From the NCBI RefSeq assembly GCF_045920555.1, contig NZ_CP174509.1:434001-498000 (forward strand): a stretch of 64,000 nucleotides of DNA, in the 5' to 3' direction. Position 1 is the first letter of the stretch; each line of letters starts with the position of its first letter. The position numbers were made by a program, and so were the translations under genes. The notes below the pieces were generated by a model. That model had not been told where the DNA came from and searched no databases. It saw only the letters and a list, made by a program, of their open reading frames with translations. Positions 32,387-40,242 of the stretch are shown in pieces. Source of the DNA: Pseudalkalibacillus sp045920555 (GTDB lineage: Bacteria; Bacillota; Bacilli; Bacillales; Fictibacillaceae).

Positions 32387-34060
32387 ATGAAGCTTTCTAA
32401 TTTTGAAGAATTCATCGATGAAGTCATTTTACAGCGCGGAGAAAATTATTATGCAAACGATCAAATAGAGACAATCAAGGAAATCGAGCTTAATCGATAC
32501 CTGGTAGAAGTAGCTGGTTCAGACTACTACACGGTTGGTATTATCTTGAACGATTCACAAGAAATCGTCGATACGCACTGTAGTTGCCCGTATGATTGGG
32601 GAGAGTACTGCAAACATCAGGTGGCAGCGTTTTTTGCATTAAGAGGTGACGAAACCTTGGAAACGAAAAAGCCGAAAACACAAACAACTTCTAACAAGAG
32701 AGAAGATCTGGGATCGGTCCTTCTAAAGCTGAAGAAAGAAGAATTGATCCGTATTATTATGGATATTTCAGAAGATCATGAAGAAATTGAGAAGAAGCTT
32801 TTGTTCAAATATTCATCTTCAGAAAATGAGATTGCAGACAGTAAAAAACTGATCCAGGAATTCATCAACCAAGCGAAGCAGCGTGGATTCATATCATGGA
32901 ACAGGACTTTTCATGCTCTTCAAGGCGCCATAATGACACTTGAAAAAGCGCATGAAAAAGTTGAAGAGGGTGAAACCGAACGTGCAGTATTGCTGAGTAT
33001 TGCCGTTTTATCAAAAGTGGTGAACATGCTGCAATATTGTGATGATTCTAGTGGTCATGTAGGCGATGTAGTATTTGAAAGTTTCGATATCATTGATGAC
33101 GCCATTACCAGCGAGATCAACGAGTTGAGCAATCAAGAAAAGAAAAAACTTTTCGATGCCATTATAAAAGAAGCCCGTAACAAACGCTATGATGAATGGA
33201 GCGAATGGCGTTTGAAGCTGTTGGATTCATGCAGTCATTTTTCAGGTGACGAAAAACTACGTAAAAAACTTGAAGATCAGCTGGACAAGGAATTGGAAAA
33301 AGCCGCAGCCAAGTCCTGGGGCAAATATGATATTGAAAGAGTCAAGCTGATTCAGCTGTACATCATCGAGCGCAATGATGGTGAAGAAAAGGCGTTTCAA
33401 TTTATAGAAGAAAATATTCACCTTCAATCTTTTAGGGAAAAAGTAATTTGTCGCCTCATGGAACAAGGCGATTATCTTGGTGTCATCAGGCGGAGCAAAG
33501 AGGGGGAAAGACAAGATCAGAAGTACCCTGGACTTGTTACAACATGGAGAAAATACCAGTTAGAGGCTCATGAACATCTTGGAAATATAGCACAACAACG
33601 AGAATTGACAAAGGAATTCCTAATTGGTGATGGGTTTGAATACTACCACAAGTTAAAAAGTCTTTACCAACCCGAGGAATGGGAACAGGTACGAGACGAA
33701 GTCCTTAGCAAACTTCAAGAAAAATTTTTAGGGACTCAAACCTTTATTAAAATCTTAAAACAAGAAAAATTGTATGAGAAGATGTTGCAATACTGCCGTA
33801 AAAAACCAAACGAGATCATTCAGTTGTATCCATACCTCCTGGACGATTACTTTGAAGAAGTTAACAAGATATTCAAGAAATTCATCGAAACAGAAGCAGA
33901 AACTGCAGACAACCGGAAAAAATATCGCAAAGTATGCAAACACATCAAGACCTATAAAAAAGTATACGGCGAAACCAATACGCAAAAGATTATAGAAGAT
34001 TTGAAACAGAAATATGAAAGAAGACCAGCCTTTGTTGATGAGCTTGGGAAGGTTAAATGA
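32387..34060 (+). CDS. SWIM zinc-finger protein with helical repeats
   Basis: The 557-residue protein has an N-terminal SWIM zinc finger (CSCPYDWGEYCKHQVA, about residues 63-78) preceded by a strand-rich segment. A long helical region of tetratricopeptide-like character follows to the end. SWIM domains bind DNA or protein partners; Bacillus members of this family have no known function. GGGAGA lies 10 nt before the ATG at 32387. The frame is intact although both flanks hold gene debris, including a SWIM scrap at 35767. Confidence 0.8.
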   Translation: MKLSNFEEFIDEVILQRGENYYANDQIETIKEIELNRYLVEVAGSDYYTVGIILNDSQEIVDTHCSCPYDWGEYCKHQVAAFFALRGDETLETKKPKTQTTSNKREDLGSVLLKLKKEELIRIIMDISEDHEEIEKKLLFKYSSSENEIADSKKLIQEFINQAKQRGFISWNRTFHALQGAIMTLEKAHEKVEEGETERAVLLSIAVLSKVVNMLQYCDDSSGHVGDVVFESFDIIDDAITSEINELSNQEKKKLFDAIIKEARNKRYDEWSEWRLKLLDSCSHFSGDEKLRKKLEDQLDKELEKAAAKSWGKYDIERVKLIQLYIIERNDGEEKAFQFIEENIHLQSFREKVICRLMEQGDYLGVIRRSKEGERQDQKYPGLVTTWRKYQLEAHEHLGNIAQQRELTKEFLIGDGFEYYHKLKSLYQPEEWEQVRDEVLSKLQEKFLGTQTFIKILKQEKLYEKMLQYCRKKPNEIIQLYPYLLDDYFEEVNKIFKKFIETEAETADNRKKYRKVCKHIKTYKKVYGETNTQKIIEDLKQKYERRPAFVDELGKVK

Positions 34061-34069
34061 CGGTAGACT

Positions 34070-34112
34070 AAACCTATTACTCTGGTGTAATTACCAATAA
34101 TAGGTTTTTTAT
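34070..34112 (+). terminator. Terminator after the SWIM gene
   Basis: AACCTATTA and TAATAGGTT pair across an 18-nt loop, followed by T6, 10 nt after the stop. Confidence 0.8.
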
Positions 34113-34412
34113 TGGGATAAGCCTTGTTAACACAAGGAAAAATTTGAGGTGAAAAGAAGTAATCGTTTTCGAGGCAACTCTCCAATGTTTTTGAGGATCA
34201 GCTTGTTCCCAATATTAGTAATAATTACAACACCAAAATCAGGGGCAGCAGTGAAGCTTATATGGATTTCTACTGTTGCTTAACTAAAATTCTAAGAGGG
34301 CGGTCCTTCTGCATAAGCAAGAGAACCGCCTTTTTGAAAGTCGGATCGCCATATATCAGACTTTCATTTCCTTTACATATACGTTGATAGGCTATATCAG
34401 CTCATTGAGATT
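34113..34412. other. Gene-free gap with a second terminator
   Basis: The stretch holds no supported gene. A short frame near 34207-34282 (ending SGAAVKLIWISTVA) lacks start signals and may be debris. At 34296-34335 GGCGGT and ACCGCC with surrounding pairs form a stem followed by T5, a plus-direction terminator without an obvious gene. Confidence 0.4.
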
Positions 34413-35582
34413 TTATTCGCCAAAAGCTTCTGGAAGCATCTTGAATCCCTCGATCTCTGCATCCTCTTCTACTTCAATCATAATGCAGCGTTTCCCTTTA
34501 TAATTGACTTGCCTGACGTATTCGAGGTCCTGTGGACTGATGGAGATGTTCGCGATCTTCGTATTGATTTTGATTGATTTTGATTTGTACTTAGGCACGA
34601 TGCTGCTTGCCTTCAATTCATAGGTTTCGTCATCGGTGACGCGTTGGAAAGCGGTTTTTACTTTTTCGGAATCAACTTTTTCACCTCCGCTTTGATTCAA
34701 TACACGCTCCATGTTTTTGTAATCAAGCCTCGGTTCTTCTTCCTCATCGTTTTCCTCGACCATATGATTGATTTCACGATAAACGTTCGCAAGGGTAGAG
34801 GGGGTGAGCTGGTCGCCCATGACATCCTTGATCACTTCCTCAAACACCGCTTTATCCTCTTTCGCTGTGATCGTATGTTCACCGTTTAATACTTCTTCTA
34901 TGAATCTATGATCCGGTTCATTCGCTTTCCCTGAAGCGTATAAAACATGGTTTACATCCGATGTACCATTAGAGAAGCATGGGAAAAGAAATCCGGTCAT
35001 CGGGGCGTTGAGATCGATGACCGAGTCGACATCGATATTGTATTTGAACTCTTTCTCGACATAGTCAAACACCAACTCTTTTTTCGACTCCTTCGTTTTG
35101 TTTATGCTGCAAAGGATGAACGGGTGGGAATAAACGGCGTCCCGTTCACTTTCCTCAGCTTCATCATTCCGCCGTTTCATCGGCTTCAAATATTCGGCAC
35201 GGATGAAGGTGACGACGACATCCTTTTCATATGGATGGTCTTTGATCATTTTTTCCGTCATGTGCAGCATTTGTTCCTTCCAGTCCTCGACTTCGCTGCT
35301 CAGTAACCCTTTATGTAAAATGAGCTGACTGCTATTGTCTGCGTCACGTTTGAATTTCAGTTCAAACAACTTTTCATCCATCTGTCCTGTCAGCAGCTTC
35401 TTGAAATTATTGATGAAAAGCTCCTGCTGATCCTTGTCCAGCATTTCGAACGGCTGGCTCTGATGATGGTAAATATCAGTTGTTTCTTTCATGATATACA
35501 CGTTAAAGATGTCAGAGATCTTCAAGAAATCATTATCCGTTTTCAGTTGTCTGCGGATACCGGCTATGTCTTTTTTATTCAT
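34413..35582 (-). CDS. DUF4317 family protein
   Basis: The 389-residue protein opens MNKKDIAGIRRQLKTDN and shows the DUF4317 pattern (FKKLLTGQMDEKLFELKFK, later PDHRFIEEVLNGEHTITA). It is acidic, soluble and of unknown function; the family is common in Firmicutes. AGGAGTG, 8 nt upstream, sets the ATG at 35582. It is a single gene, convergent with the SWIM gene. Confidence 0.85.
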   Translation of the reverse strand: MNKKDIAGIRRQLKTDNDFLKISDIFNVYIMKETTDIYHHQSQPFEMLDKDQQELFINNFKKLLTGQMDEKLFELKFKRDADNSSQLILHKGLLSSEVEDWKEQMLHMTEKMIKDHPYEKDVVVTFIRAEYLKPMKRRNDEAEESERDAVYSHPFILCSINKTKESKKELVFDYVEKEFKYNIDVDSVIDLNAPMTGFLFPCFSNGTSDVNHVLYASGKANEPDHRFIEEVLNGEHTITAKEDKAVFEEVIKDVMGDQLTPSTLANVYREINHMVEENDEEEEPRLDYKNMERVLNQSGGEKVDSEKVKTAFQRVTDDETYELKASSIVPKYKSKSIKINTKIANISISPQDLEYVRQVNYKGKRCIMIEVEEDAEIEGFKMLPEAFGE

Positions 35583-35766
35583 CGGCCGTACACTCCTATA
35601 CTGCATGTGTTGTGGGTTTCATAAAAAACGATTCTTCTATTTTAACATAAGATTTATGGAGTCAGGCATATGTATAAATACTTTGGGGCTCGAATAGCTT
35701 TTTTAGATTTAGGGGCTTCAGTTTCATTTACCCTTCCTTTCTTAACCTAAATAAGGCGGCGGCCAC

Positions 35767-35871
35767 ATGAATGGCATAGAGGATGTCCTTGGTACCTCTT
35801 GCAGTTGTCCTTATGATTTTGGAGAGGGTCGTTTTCAAATTCGGCTCTTTACACTTCAGATGAAAATTTGA
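35767..35871 (+). pseudogene. SWIM-domain fragment
   Basis: A 34-codon frame reads GIEDVLGTSCSCPYDFGEGR, closely resembling DTHCSCPYDWGEYC of the SWIM protein at 32387, and then departs into unrelated sequence before a stop. No ribosome site is present. It looks like a short remnant of a second SWIM gene. Confidence 0.5.
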
Positions 35872-35880
35872 CACACCCCC

Positions 35881-35896
35881 TTGCAAACGATTACAA
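35881..35896. promoter_or_regulatory. Perfect CcpA (cre) site upstream of rbsR
   Basis: TTGCAAACGATTACAA fits the consensus WTGNAANCGNWNNCAW at every fixed position. Its first six bases could also serve as a -35 box. The B. subtilis ribose operon is likewise under CcpA control. Confidence 0.75.
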
Positions 35897-35911
35897 CAAT
35901 GTGCTATTTTA

Positions 35912-35929
35912 TGTGTAACCGGTTACACA
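35912..35929. promoter_or_regulatory. Perfect 18-bp LacI-type operator
   Basis: TGTGTAACCGGTTACACA is fully palindromic, 18 nt before the rbsR start, and is probably the site of RbsR itself. Confidence 0.75.
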
Positions 35930-35946
35930 AGGCAGGAGTGAAAGTT

Positions 35947-36924
35947 ATGGTAACGATCAAAGATGTTGCACGAGAAGCAGGCGTTTCTGTAGCGACTATT
36001 TCGCGTGTGTTAAATGATAACGGTTATGTCGGATCCGATACGAGAAAAAAAGTAATGGAAGCAATCGCTAAATTGAACTACAGCCCGAACGAAGTCGCAC
36101 GATCCCTTTACAAAAGGGAATCAAGGCTGATCGGTTTGCTTTTACCTGATATTACGAACCCATTTTTTCCACAGCTGGCTAGAGGTGTGGAGGATGAACT
36201 CAGTCGGTCTGGATTCCGGCTTTTGCTCGGAAACAGTGATGAAAATGTCCAAAAGGAATTGGATTATATACAAACATTCGTGCAGAACAATGTCGTAGGA
36301 ATCATATCGGCGACTAATCACGTCGACTACAAAATTTATGATGCATTAAAGCTCCCTCTCGTCCTTTTGGATCGTACCTCGGAAGACTACCCGGCCGTTT
36401 ATTCGGATGGAAGGGAAGGAGGCCGTTTGGCAGCGAGGACGCTCATCGAAAAGGGAGCTAAAAGAATCACGCTTGTGAAAGGGCCCGCTCATGTCAAGCC
36501 TGCGCAAGATAGATTCCAAGGTGCGATTGAGGAATTGAGTCAAGCTGACATTGATTTTTCTGTATTGTCCTCTACGTCCTATTCCTTTGAAGAGGCCCAA
36601 GGGTGGGCAGAAGAATTATTCGAAAAATTCTCCGATACCGATGGCGTGATAGCCAGCAATGATATTGTCGGGATCGCGATCATACATGAAGCGTTGAAAC
36701 TCGGGAAAAAGATCCCGGAGGACTTGCAGATTATCGGTTATGATGACATCCCGCAAAGCAGCTTGTGCTACCCGACCCTTTCAACCATCAGGCAGCCTGC
36801 GTACGAGATGGGGCGTCAAGCCGCTCAGTTGCTAATAAAAATGGTCAAAAAAGAACAAGGCATTGAACATACGATTCAAATGCCTGTCGAACTAGTAGAA
36901 AGAAATACAACCCGAAAGGAATGA
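35947..36924 (+). CDS. rbsR: LacI family regulator, ribose operon repressor type
   Basis: The 325-residue protein has the LacI helix-turn-helix and hinge (TIKDVAREAGVSVATISRVL, then NDNGYVGSDTRKKV) and a periplasmic-binding-like sugar domain ending in the usual PTLSTIRQPAYEMGRQAA. AGGAGTG sets the ATG at 35947. A perfect palindrome and a cre site lie in front. A ribokinase fragment follows 6 nt after the stop, so it was the first gene of a ribose operon. The rest of that operon is gone, leaving an intact regulator with no visible target. Confidence 0.9.
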   Translation: MVTIKDVAREAGVSVATISRVLNDNGYVGSDTRKKVMEAIAKLNYSPNEVARSLYKRESRLIGLLLPDITNPFFPQLARGVEDELSRSGFRLLLGNSDENVQKELDYIQTFVQNNVVGIISATNHVDYKIYDALKLPLVLLDRTSEDYPAVYSDGREGGRLAARTLIEKGAKRITLVKGPAHVKPAQDRFQGAIEELSQADIDFSVLSSTSYSFEEAQGWAEELFEKFSDTDGVIASNDIVGIAIIHEALKLGKKIPEDLQIIGYDDIPQSSLCYPTLSTIRQPAYEMGRQAAQLLIKMVKKEQGIEHTIQMPVELVERNTTRKE

Positions 36925-36930
36925 AAAATC

Positions 36931-37230
36931 ATGAAGAAACCGAAAATTGCCGTCATTGGCAGTTCATCGATGGATTTAGTTGTAACATCAACGAGACGTC
37001 CACGGGCTGGAGAGACCGTTCTTGGAGAGTCTTTTGAAACGGTCCCAGGCGGTAAAGGGGCGAACCAGGCAGTTGCAGCAGCCCGATTGGGAGCCGATGT
37101 CTATATGATCGGGTGCGTCGGGGATGACGCCTATGGTAAGGCGATTGTTGACAACTTAAAGGCTCAAGGTGTTCATACGGATTATGTGGAACCGGTTACA
37201 CACGAAAGGAGTGGAACGGCCCACATTATG
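36931..37230 (+). pseudogene. rbsK: Ribokinase, truncated after about 100 codons
   Basis: The N-terminus is a good ribokinase: IAVIGSSSMDLVVTSTRRP, then FETVPGGKGANQAVAAARLG and DYVEPVTHERSGTAH. After about residue 100 the similarity ends. The frame runs on to 37329 through sequence that is the complement of an ABC exporter, so the last 33 residues are accidental. The ATP-binding and catalytic half is missing. The break marks a deletion or rearrangement that removed the rest of the ribose genes. Confidence 0.85.
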
Positions 37231-37747
37231 ATTGGAACAGAGATGAACATCAATAATGTCATTTTCCAGTCCATTACAAACAAGATGATGACAGCTCCAA
37301 TGATGGTGATGATCCCGCTTATGAACTGAGGAAAATGCTGGGAGATCAAGTCCTTTACAATTCCAGTATCATTGACGACCCGGCTGACCGTTTCCCCGCT
37401 TGTGTTTTTATCAAAGTAATTGACTGGCAGGCGTAAAAGCTTGAACCACATTCTTTCCCGCAAGCGGGCAATGATTTTTTGGCCAACGTAGGCAAGTGCA
37501 TACGTAGAAATTCCACTGGTGACCGCCTGTAAAATAAAGACAGTGATGATAATCGCGATCAAAGAAGCATTTAAGGAATGATCGAAAAACCATCGACCAT
37601 TTCTCTCGTCAACAGTGGGATCGTCAGTCCTACGAGTGTGGTGATGAAACTCCCGATCAGCCCTACAGCAAGTGCAATCTTTGGTATTTTTGTCGAAAGG
37701 ATGAGGGAGAAAAAAGGTTTAAGCGTAATCTTTTGTTCTATTTCCAT
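37230..37747 (-). pseudogene. ABC exporter, N-terminal remnant with a frameshift
   Basis: On the minus strand the start MEIEQKITLKPFFSLIL, behind AAAGGAGCC, opens a BmrA-like exporter membrane domain (IPLLTREMVDGF). A frame change at an A5 run (37585-37589, plus strand) leads to LIAIIITVFILQAVTSG, then LRERMWFKLLRLPVNYFDKN and FVMDWKMTLLMFISVP. There the sequence meets the broken rbsK. Only about 170 of some 580 residues remain, without the ATPase domain. It was probably a multidrug or lipid exporter. Confidence 0.8.
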
Positions 37748-37826
37748 AGGTTCGGCTCCTTTAAAATGCATCGTAATGCCTCTGGTCCTGTATACGGACC
37801 AGAGCGCTTAATGTTGCATCCTTTAA

Positions 37827-38027
37827 TTAAAAGTTTAAAAATTTCCCTATGTATGATGCTTCTACTTGGGCAACTTGCGCTGGTGTACCTTCGTCGATCA
37901 CTTGTCCCCTAGCTTTCCCGCTTTCAGGTCCGATGTCGATGATCCAATCGGAGGCACGGAAGACTTACATGGTGTGATCGACGAAAATGATTGTGGTCCC
38001 AGTATCAACGAGCCGATTTATGTTATG
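37827..38027 (-). pseudogene. C-terminal remnant of a UvrA-like ABC ATPase
   Basis: The minus strand reads INRLVDTGTTIIFVDHTM, a TAA stop, then VFRASDWIIDIGPESGKARG and GQVIDEGTPAQVA, ending at a stop at 37827. This matches the C-terminal end of UvrA and of UvrA-like drug-resistance ATPases. The internal stop and absence of everything upstream show it is dead. Together with the exporter remnant it marks a lost efflux-type locus next to a surviving TetR gene. Confidence 0.75.
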
Positions 38028-38100
38028 TGAAATAGGAGAGAATACGTAAAACTAGTCAATTTAGTAAAAACAATTGACAAAAGTACATCTGTTGAATATA

Positions 38101-38123
38101 ATTTATTAATCAATAAATAAATA
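38101..38123. promoter_or_regulatory. Operator-like site, copy 1
   Basis: A 23-nt AT-rich inverted repeat (TTTATT..AATAAATAA) lies directly before the TetR gene and agrees at 19 of 23 positions with 38741-38763, in front of the next gene. Confidence 0.6.
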
Positions 38124-38137
38124 AAAGGATGATACAA

Positions 38138-38659
38138 GTGGCAGTGCGAGAAGATAAAAAAGAACGAATCATCGAAAATGCAATGTGCATTTTCGCCGAG
38201 AGGGGGTACTATAAAACAACGACTGCAATGTTGGCAAAGGCATCAGGAGTAACCCAGCCATATGTGTTCCATTTCTTTTCCAACAAAGAGGAATTGTTCA
38301 AGGATGTCATCGATCGGGCTTTCAGCCGTATTTATGATACATTTGCAGAGGTTGAAGCACCTTCTGATCAATTGATCCCGACGATGGGGCGTGCTTTCTT
38401 TGAAATCATGCAAACCCATCGTGATGAGGTGTTGATGGTCATGCAGGCCTACACCATTTCAGATGCAGGCATTCGTGAACATGTCCGTAAACTGTATGAT
38501 AAGATGTTTGACAGCTTGACGTTGAAAATGGATCGGGCGGATATTCCGAATCCAAAAGAGAGAGCTGCTGAATTTATTGGAACCGGGTTATTGATCACGC
38601 TTGCAGAAGTGTTGGATATGCCCGAAATGCTTGAAGGGAAAAATAAAACGGACTGTTAA
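38138..38659 (+). CDS. TetR family repressor
   Basis: The 173-residue protein has the TetR helix-turn-helix (YYKTTTAMLAKASGVTQPYV, then FHFFSNKEELFKDVID) and a helical ligand domain. AAAGGATG sets the GTG at 38138; an ATG at 38129 overlaps that site. The same 23-nt site precedes this gene and the membrane-protein gene at 38787, so the regulator probably controls both. The adjacent efflux-like locus is decayed, so its original target may have been different. Confidence 0.87.
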   Translation: MAVREDKKERIIENAMCIFAERGYYKTTTAMLAKASGVTQPYVFHFFSNKEELFKDVIDRAFSRIYDTFAEVEAPSDQLIPTMGRAFFEIMQTHRDEVLMVMQAYTISDAGIREHVRKLYDKMFDSLTLKMDRADIPNPKERAAEFIGTGLLITLAEVLDMPEMLEGKNKTDC

Positions 38660-38702
38660 AAAAGAAGTACCGTATTTTTAAGGTACTATAGGCTCGACCC
38701 AC

Positions 38703-38730
38703 AAAGCTTGGCCTCACCAAGCTTTTCTTT
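38703..38730 (+). terminator. Terminator after the TetR gene
   Basis: AAGCTTGG and CCAAGCTT form a perfect 8-bp stem with a CCTCA loop, followed by TTCTTT. Confidence 0.8.
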
Positions 38731-38740
38731 AGAAACATTA

Positions 38741-38763
38741 ATTTATTGACTGATAAATAAATA
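38741..38763. promoter_or_regulatory. Operator-like site, copy 2
   Basis: It is the partner of the site at 38101-38123 and lies 24 nt before the membrane-protein start, between the TetR terminator and AAGGAGGG. Confidence 0.6.
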
Positions 38764-38786
38764 TTACTTTAAGGAGGGTTTTCTTG

Positions 38787-39704
38787 ATGTCATCTGTTAT
38801 CAAGACTGATGAAAAGAATGTTGTCGAACCATCTCCTAAGCTTTTTAAAGGAGAAAGATGGCTCGTATTAACCGGCGTGATCGGACTTTTACTCGCAATC
38901 GGCATCGCTGTTTTTATCTTTTTCAAAGGTTCCATCATTTTACCTGAAGGGAATATAAGCGATGCATTTTCGTTCAATGCAGCCATTGGGATTTTCACCC
39001 TTTCAATCGCTGCGATTTTACCAATAGCAGGGTTCAGAGATCGTAAAAGGAAAACGATCCGGTGGCTTTTTGTCATCTCCGCTTTGTATGCCTATGCAAT
39101 TGAAACTGTTCAGAATTTCCGGGGTTTGAATCCGCGGTTTTCGACTGAAGGTGGTGTCATCGATATGGTTGCAGGGATGATTTTCGGCGTGATTTCCCTA
39201 TTGTTAGTGACCTTGATGATATGGCTTACGATCCAGTTTTTCAGATTGAAATCACCTCATAGACGTCCATTACTCATACTTGGGATCCGATATGCGTTTC
39301 TTTCAGTCTTTCTAGCCAACCTTGCGGGGATATGGATGATTTTGATGCAGGATCGATTTACAGGGGATGCAGGAAATTTGATTGTACTGCATGGAATCGG
39401 ATTCCACGCCTTACAAACGTTAATCTTACCAGCATGGCTATTGGAAAAAACACAAGTCACGGATCGTTTTAAAAAATGGCTGATTCATTATGGCAGCATC
39501 GCCTGGATGCTTTCGATCGTATTGATCGCTTTTCAAACTGCACGAGGCTTCTCTGTGTTTGAACTGACGCTATTGCCGATCCTTGCAAGCATTTTATTAC
39601 TCATGTGGCTTGTTTCAACAGCCATCGCATTTGTGTCTTTTATGAAGAAGGGTAGAAACAATGCTTTCGAAACAGATCCTATTTCCATTGTGAAAGGGGA
39701 GTAA
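38787..39704 (+). CDS. Multi-pass membrane protein, unknown function
   Basis: The 305-residue protein has a charged N-terminus and about eight membrane segments (WLVLTGVIGLLLAIGIAVFI first). A histidine-containing stretch, IVLHGIGFHALQTLILPAWL, could hold a cofactor. No family is recognised. AAGGAGGG sets the ATG at 38787. It shares an operator-like site with the upstream TetR gene and is followed 4 nt later by a DUF4281 gene, so the two are one transcript. Confidence 0.75.
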   Translation: MSSVIKTDEKNVVEPSPKLFKGERWLVLTGVIGLLLAIGIAVFIFFKGSIILPEGNISDAFSFNAAIGIFTLSIAAILPIAGFRDRKRKTIRWLFVISALYAYAIETVQNFRGLNPRFSTEGGVIDMVAGMIFGVISLLLVTLMIWLTIQFFRLKSPHRRPLLILGIRYAFLSVFLANLAGIWMILMQDRFTGDAGNLIVLHGIGFHALQTLILPAWLLEKTQVTDRFKKWLIHYGSIAWMLSIVLIAFQTARGFSVFELTLLPILASILLLMWLVSTAIAFVSFMKKGRNNAFETDPISIVKGE

Positions 39705-39708
39705 CCAT

Positions 39709-40158
39709 ATGTATCACCTTTTGTTCTCACTCTCAAGCCTGGCGGTCTTGTTTTGGGTGCTGCTTATTTTGCTGCCAAGCTGGAAGGTGACACGCTTTCT
39801 AGCCCAGCTACACATTTTCCCTGTCTTTTTAGCGATCCTGTATAGTGTTGGAATCATCACAGCGATTTCGACAAAGGGGCTCGGGTTCATCCAACATTTC
39901 AACTCGGCGTCAGGCGTTATCCAGCTGTTGTCGGAATCAGATTTCGCTTTGCTTGTGTGGATTCATATCCTGTGTTTTGATCAGGTGGTCGGTCATTCTA
40001 TTTACCGGGATAATATGGAAAACCGATACATCCAACTACCGCTGCAATCAATCCTCTTATTTTTGACCCTTATGTTTGGACCCTTTGGATGGTTGTGCTA
40101 TGTTATGTTCAAGAAGATAGGAGGACATGAAAGAGAACGTTCGAAAGAGAATATATAA
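39709..40158 (+). CDS. DUF4281 (ABA4-like) membrane protein
   Basis: The 149-residue protein has four membrane segments and the ABA4 family pattern (LLVWIHILCFDQVVGHSIYR, then LMFGPFGWLCYVMFKK). Plant ABA4 is needed for neoxanthin formation; bacterial members have no proven role. It starts 4 nt after the preceding membrane protein and shares its probable TetR control. A link to carotenoid or lipid chemistry is possible, but no such genes are near. Confidence 0.82.
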   Translation: MYHLLFSLSSLAVLFWVLLILLPSWKVTRFLAQLHIFPVFLAILYSVGIITAISTKGLGFIQHFNSASGVIQLLSESDFALLVWIHILCFDQVVGHSIYRDNMENRYIQLPLQSILLFLTLMFGPFGWLCYVMFKKIGGHERERSKENI

Positions 40159-40242
40159 GGGTATAACAATACAATAGAGGCAAATACTAAAAGGACTTGT
40201 TTTGCTGAATACAAAAGGACGAAAGAAGAAAAGGAGAGAATA

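Noticed and set aside
37228..37329. Last third of the rbsK frame as a real C-terminus
   Set aside because: These codons are the complement of the ABC exporter membrane domain and match nothing in ribokinases.
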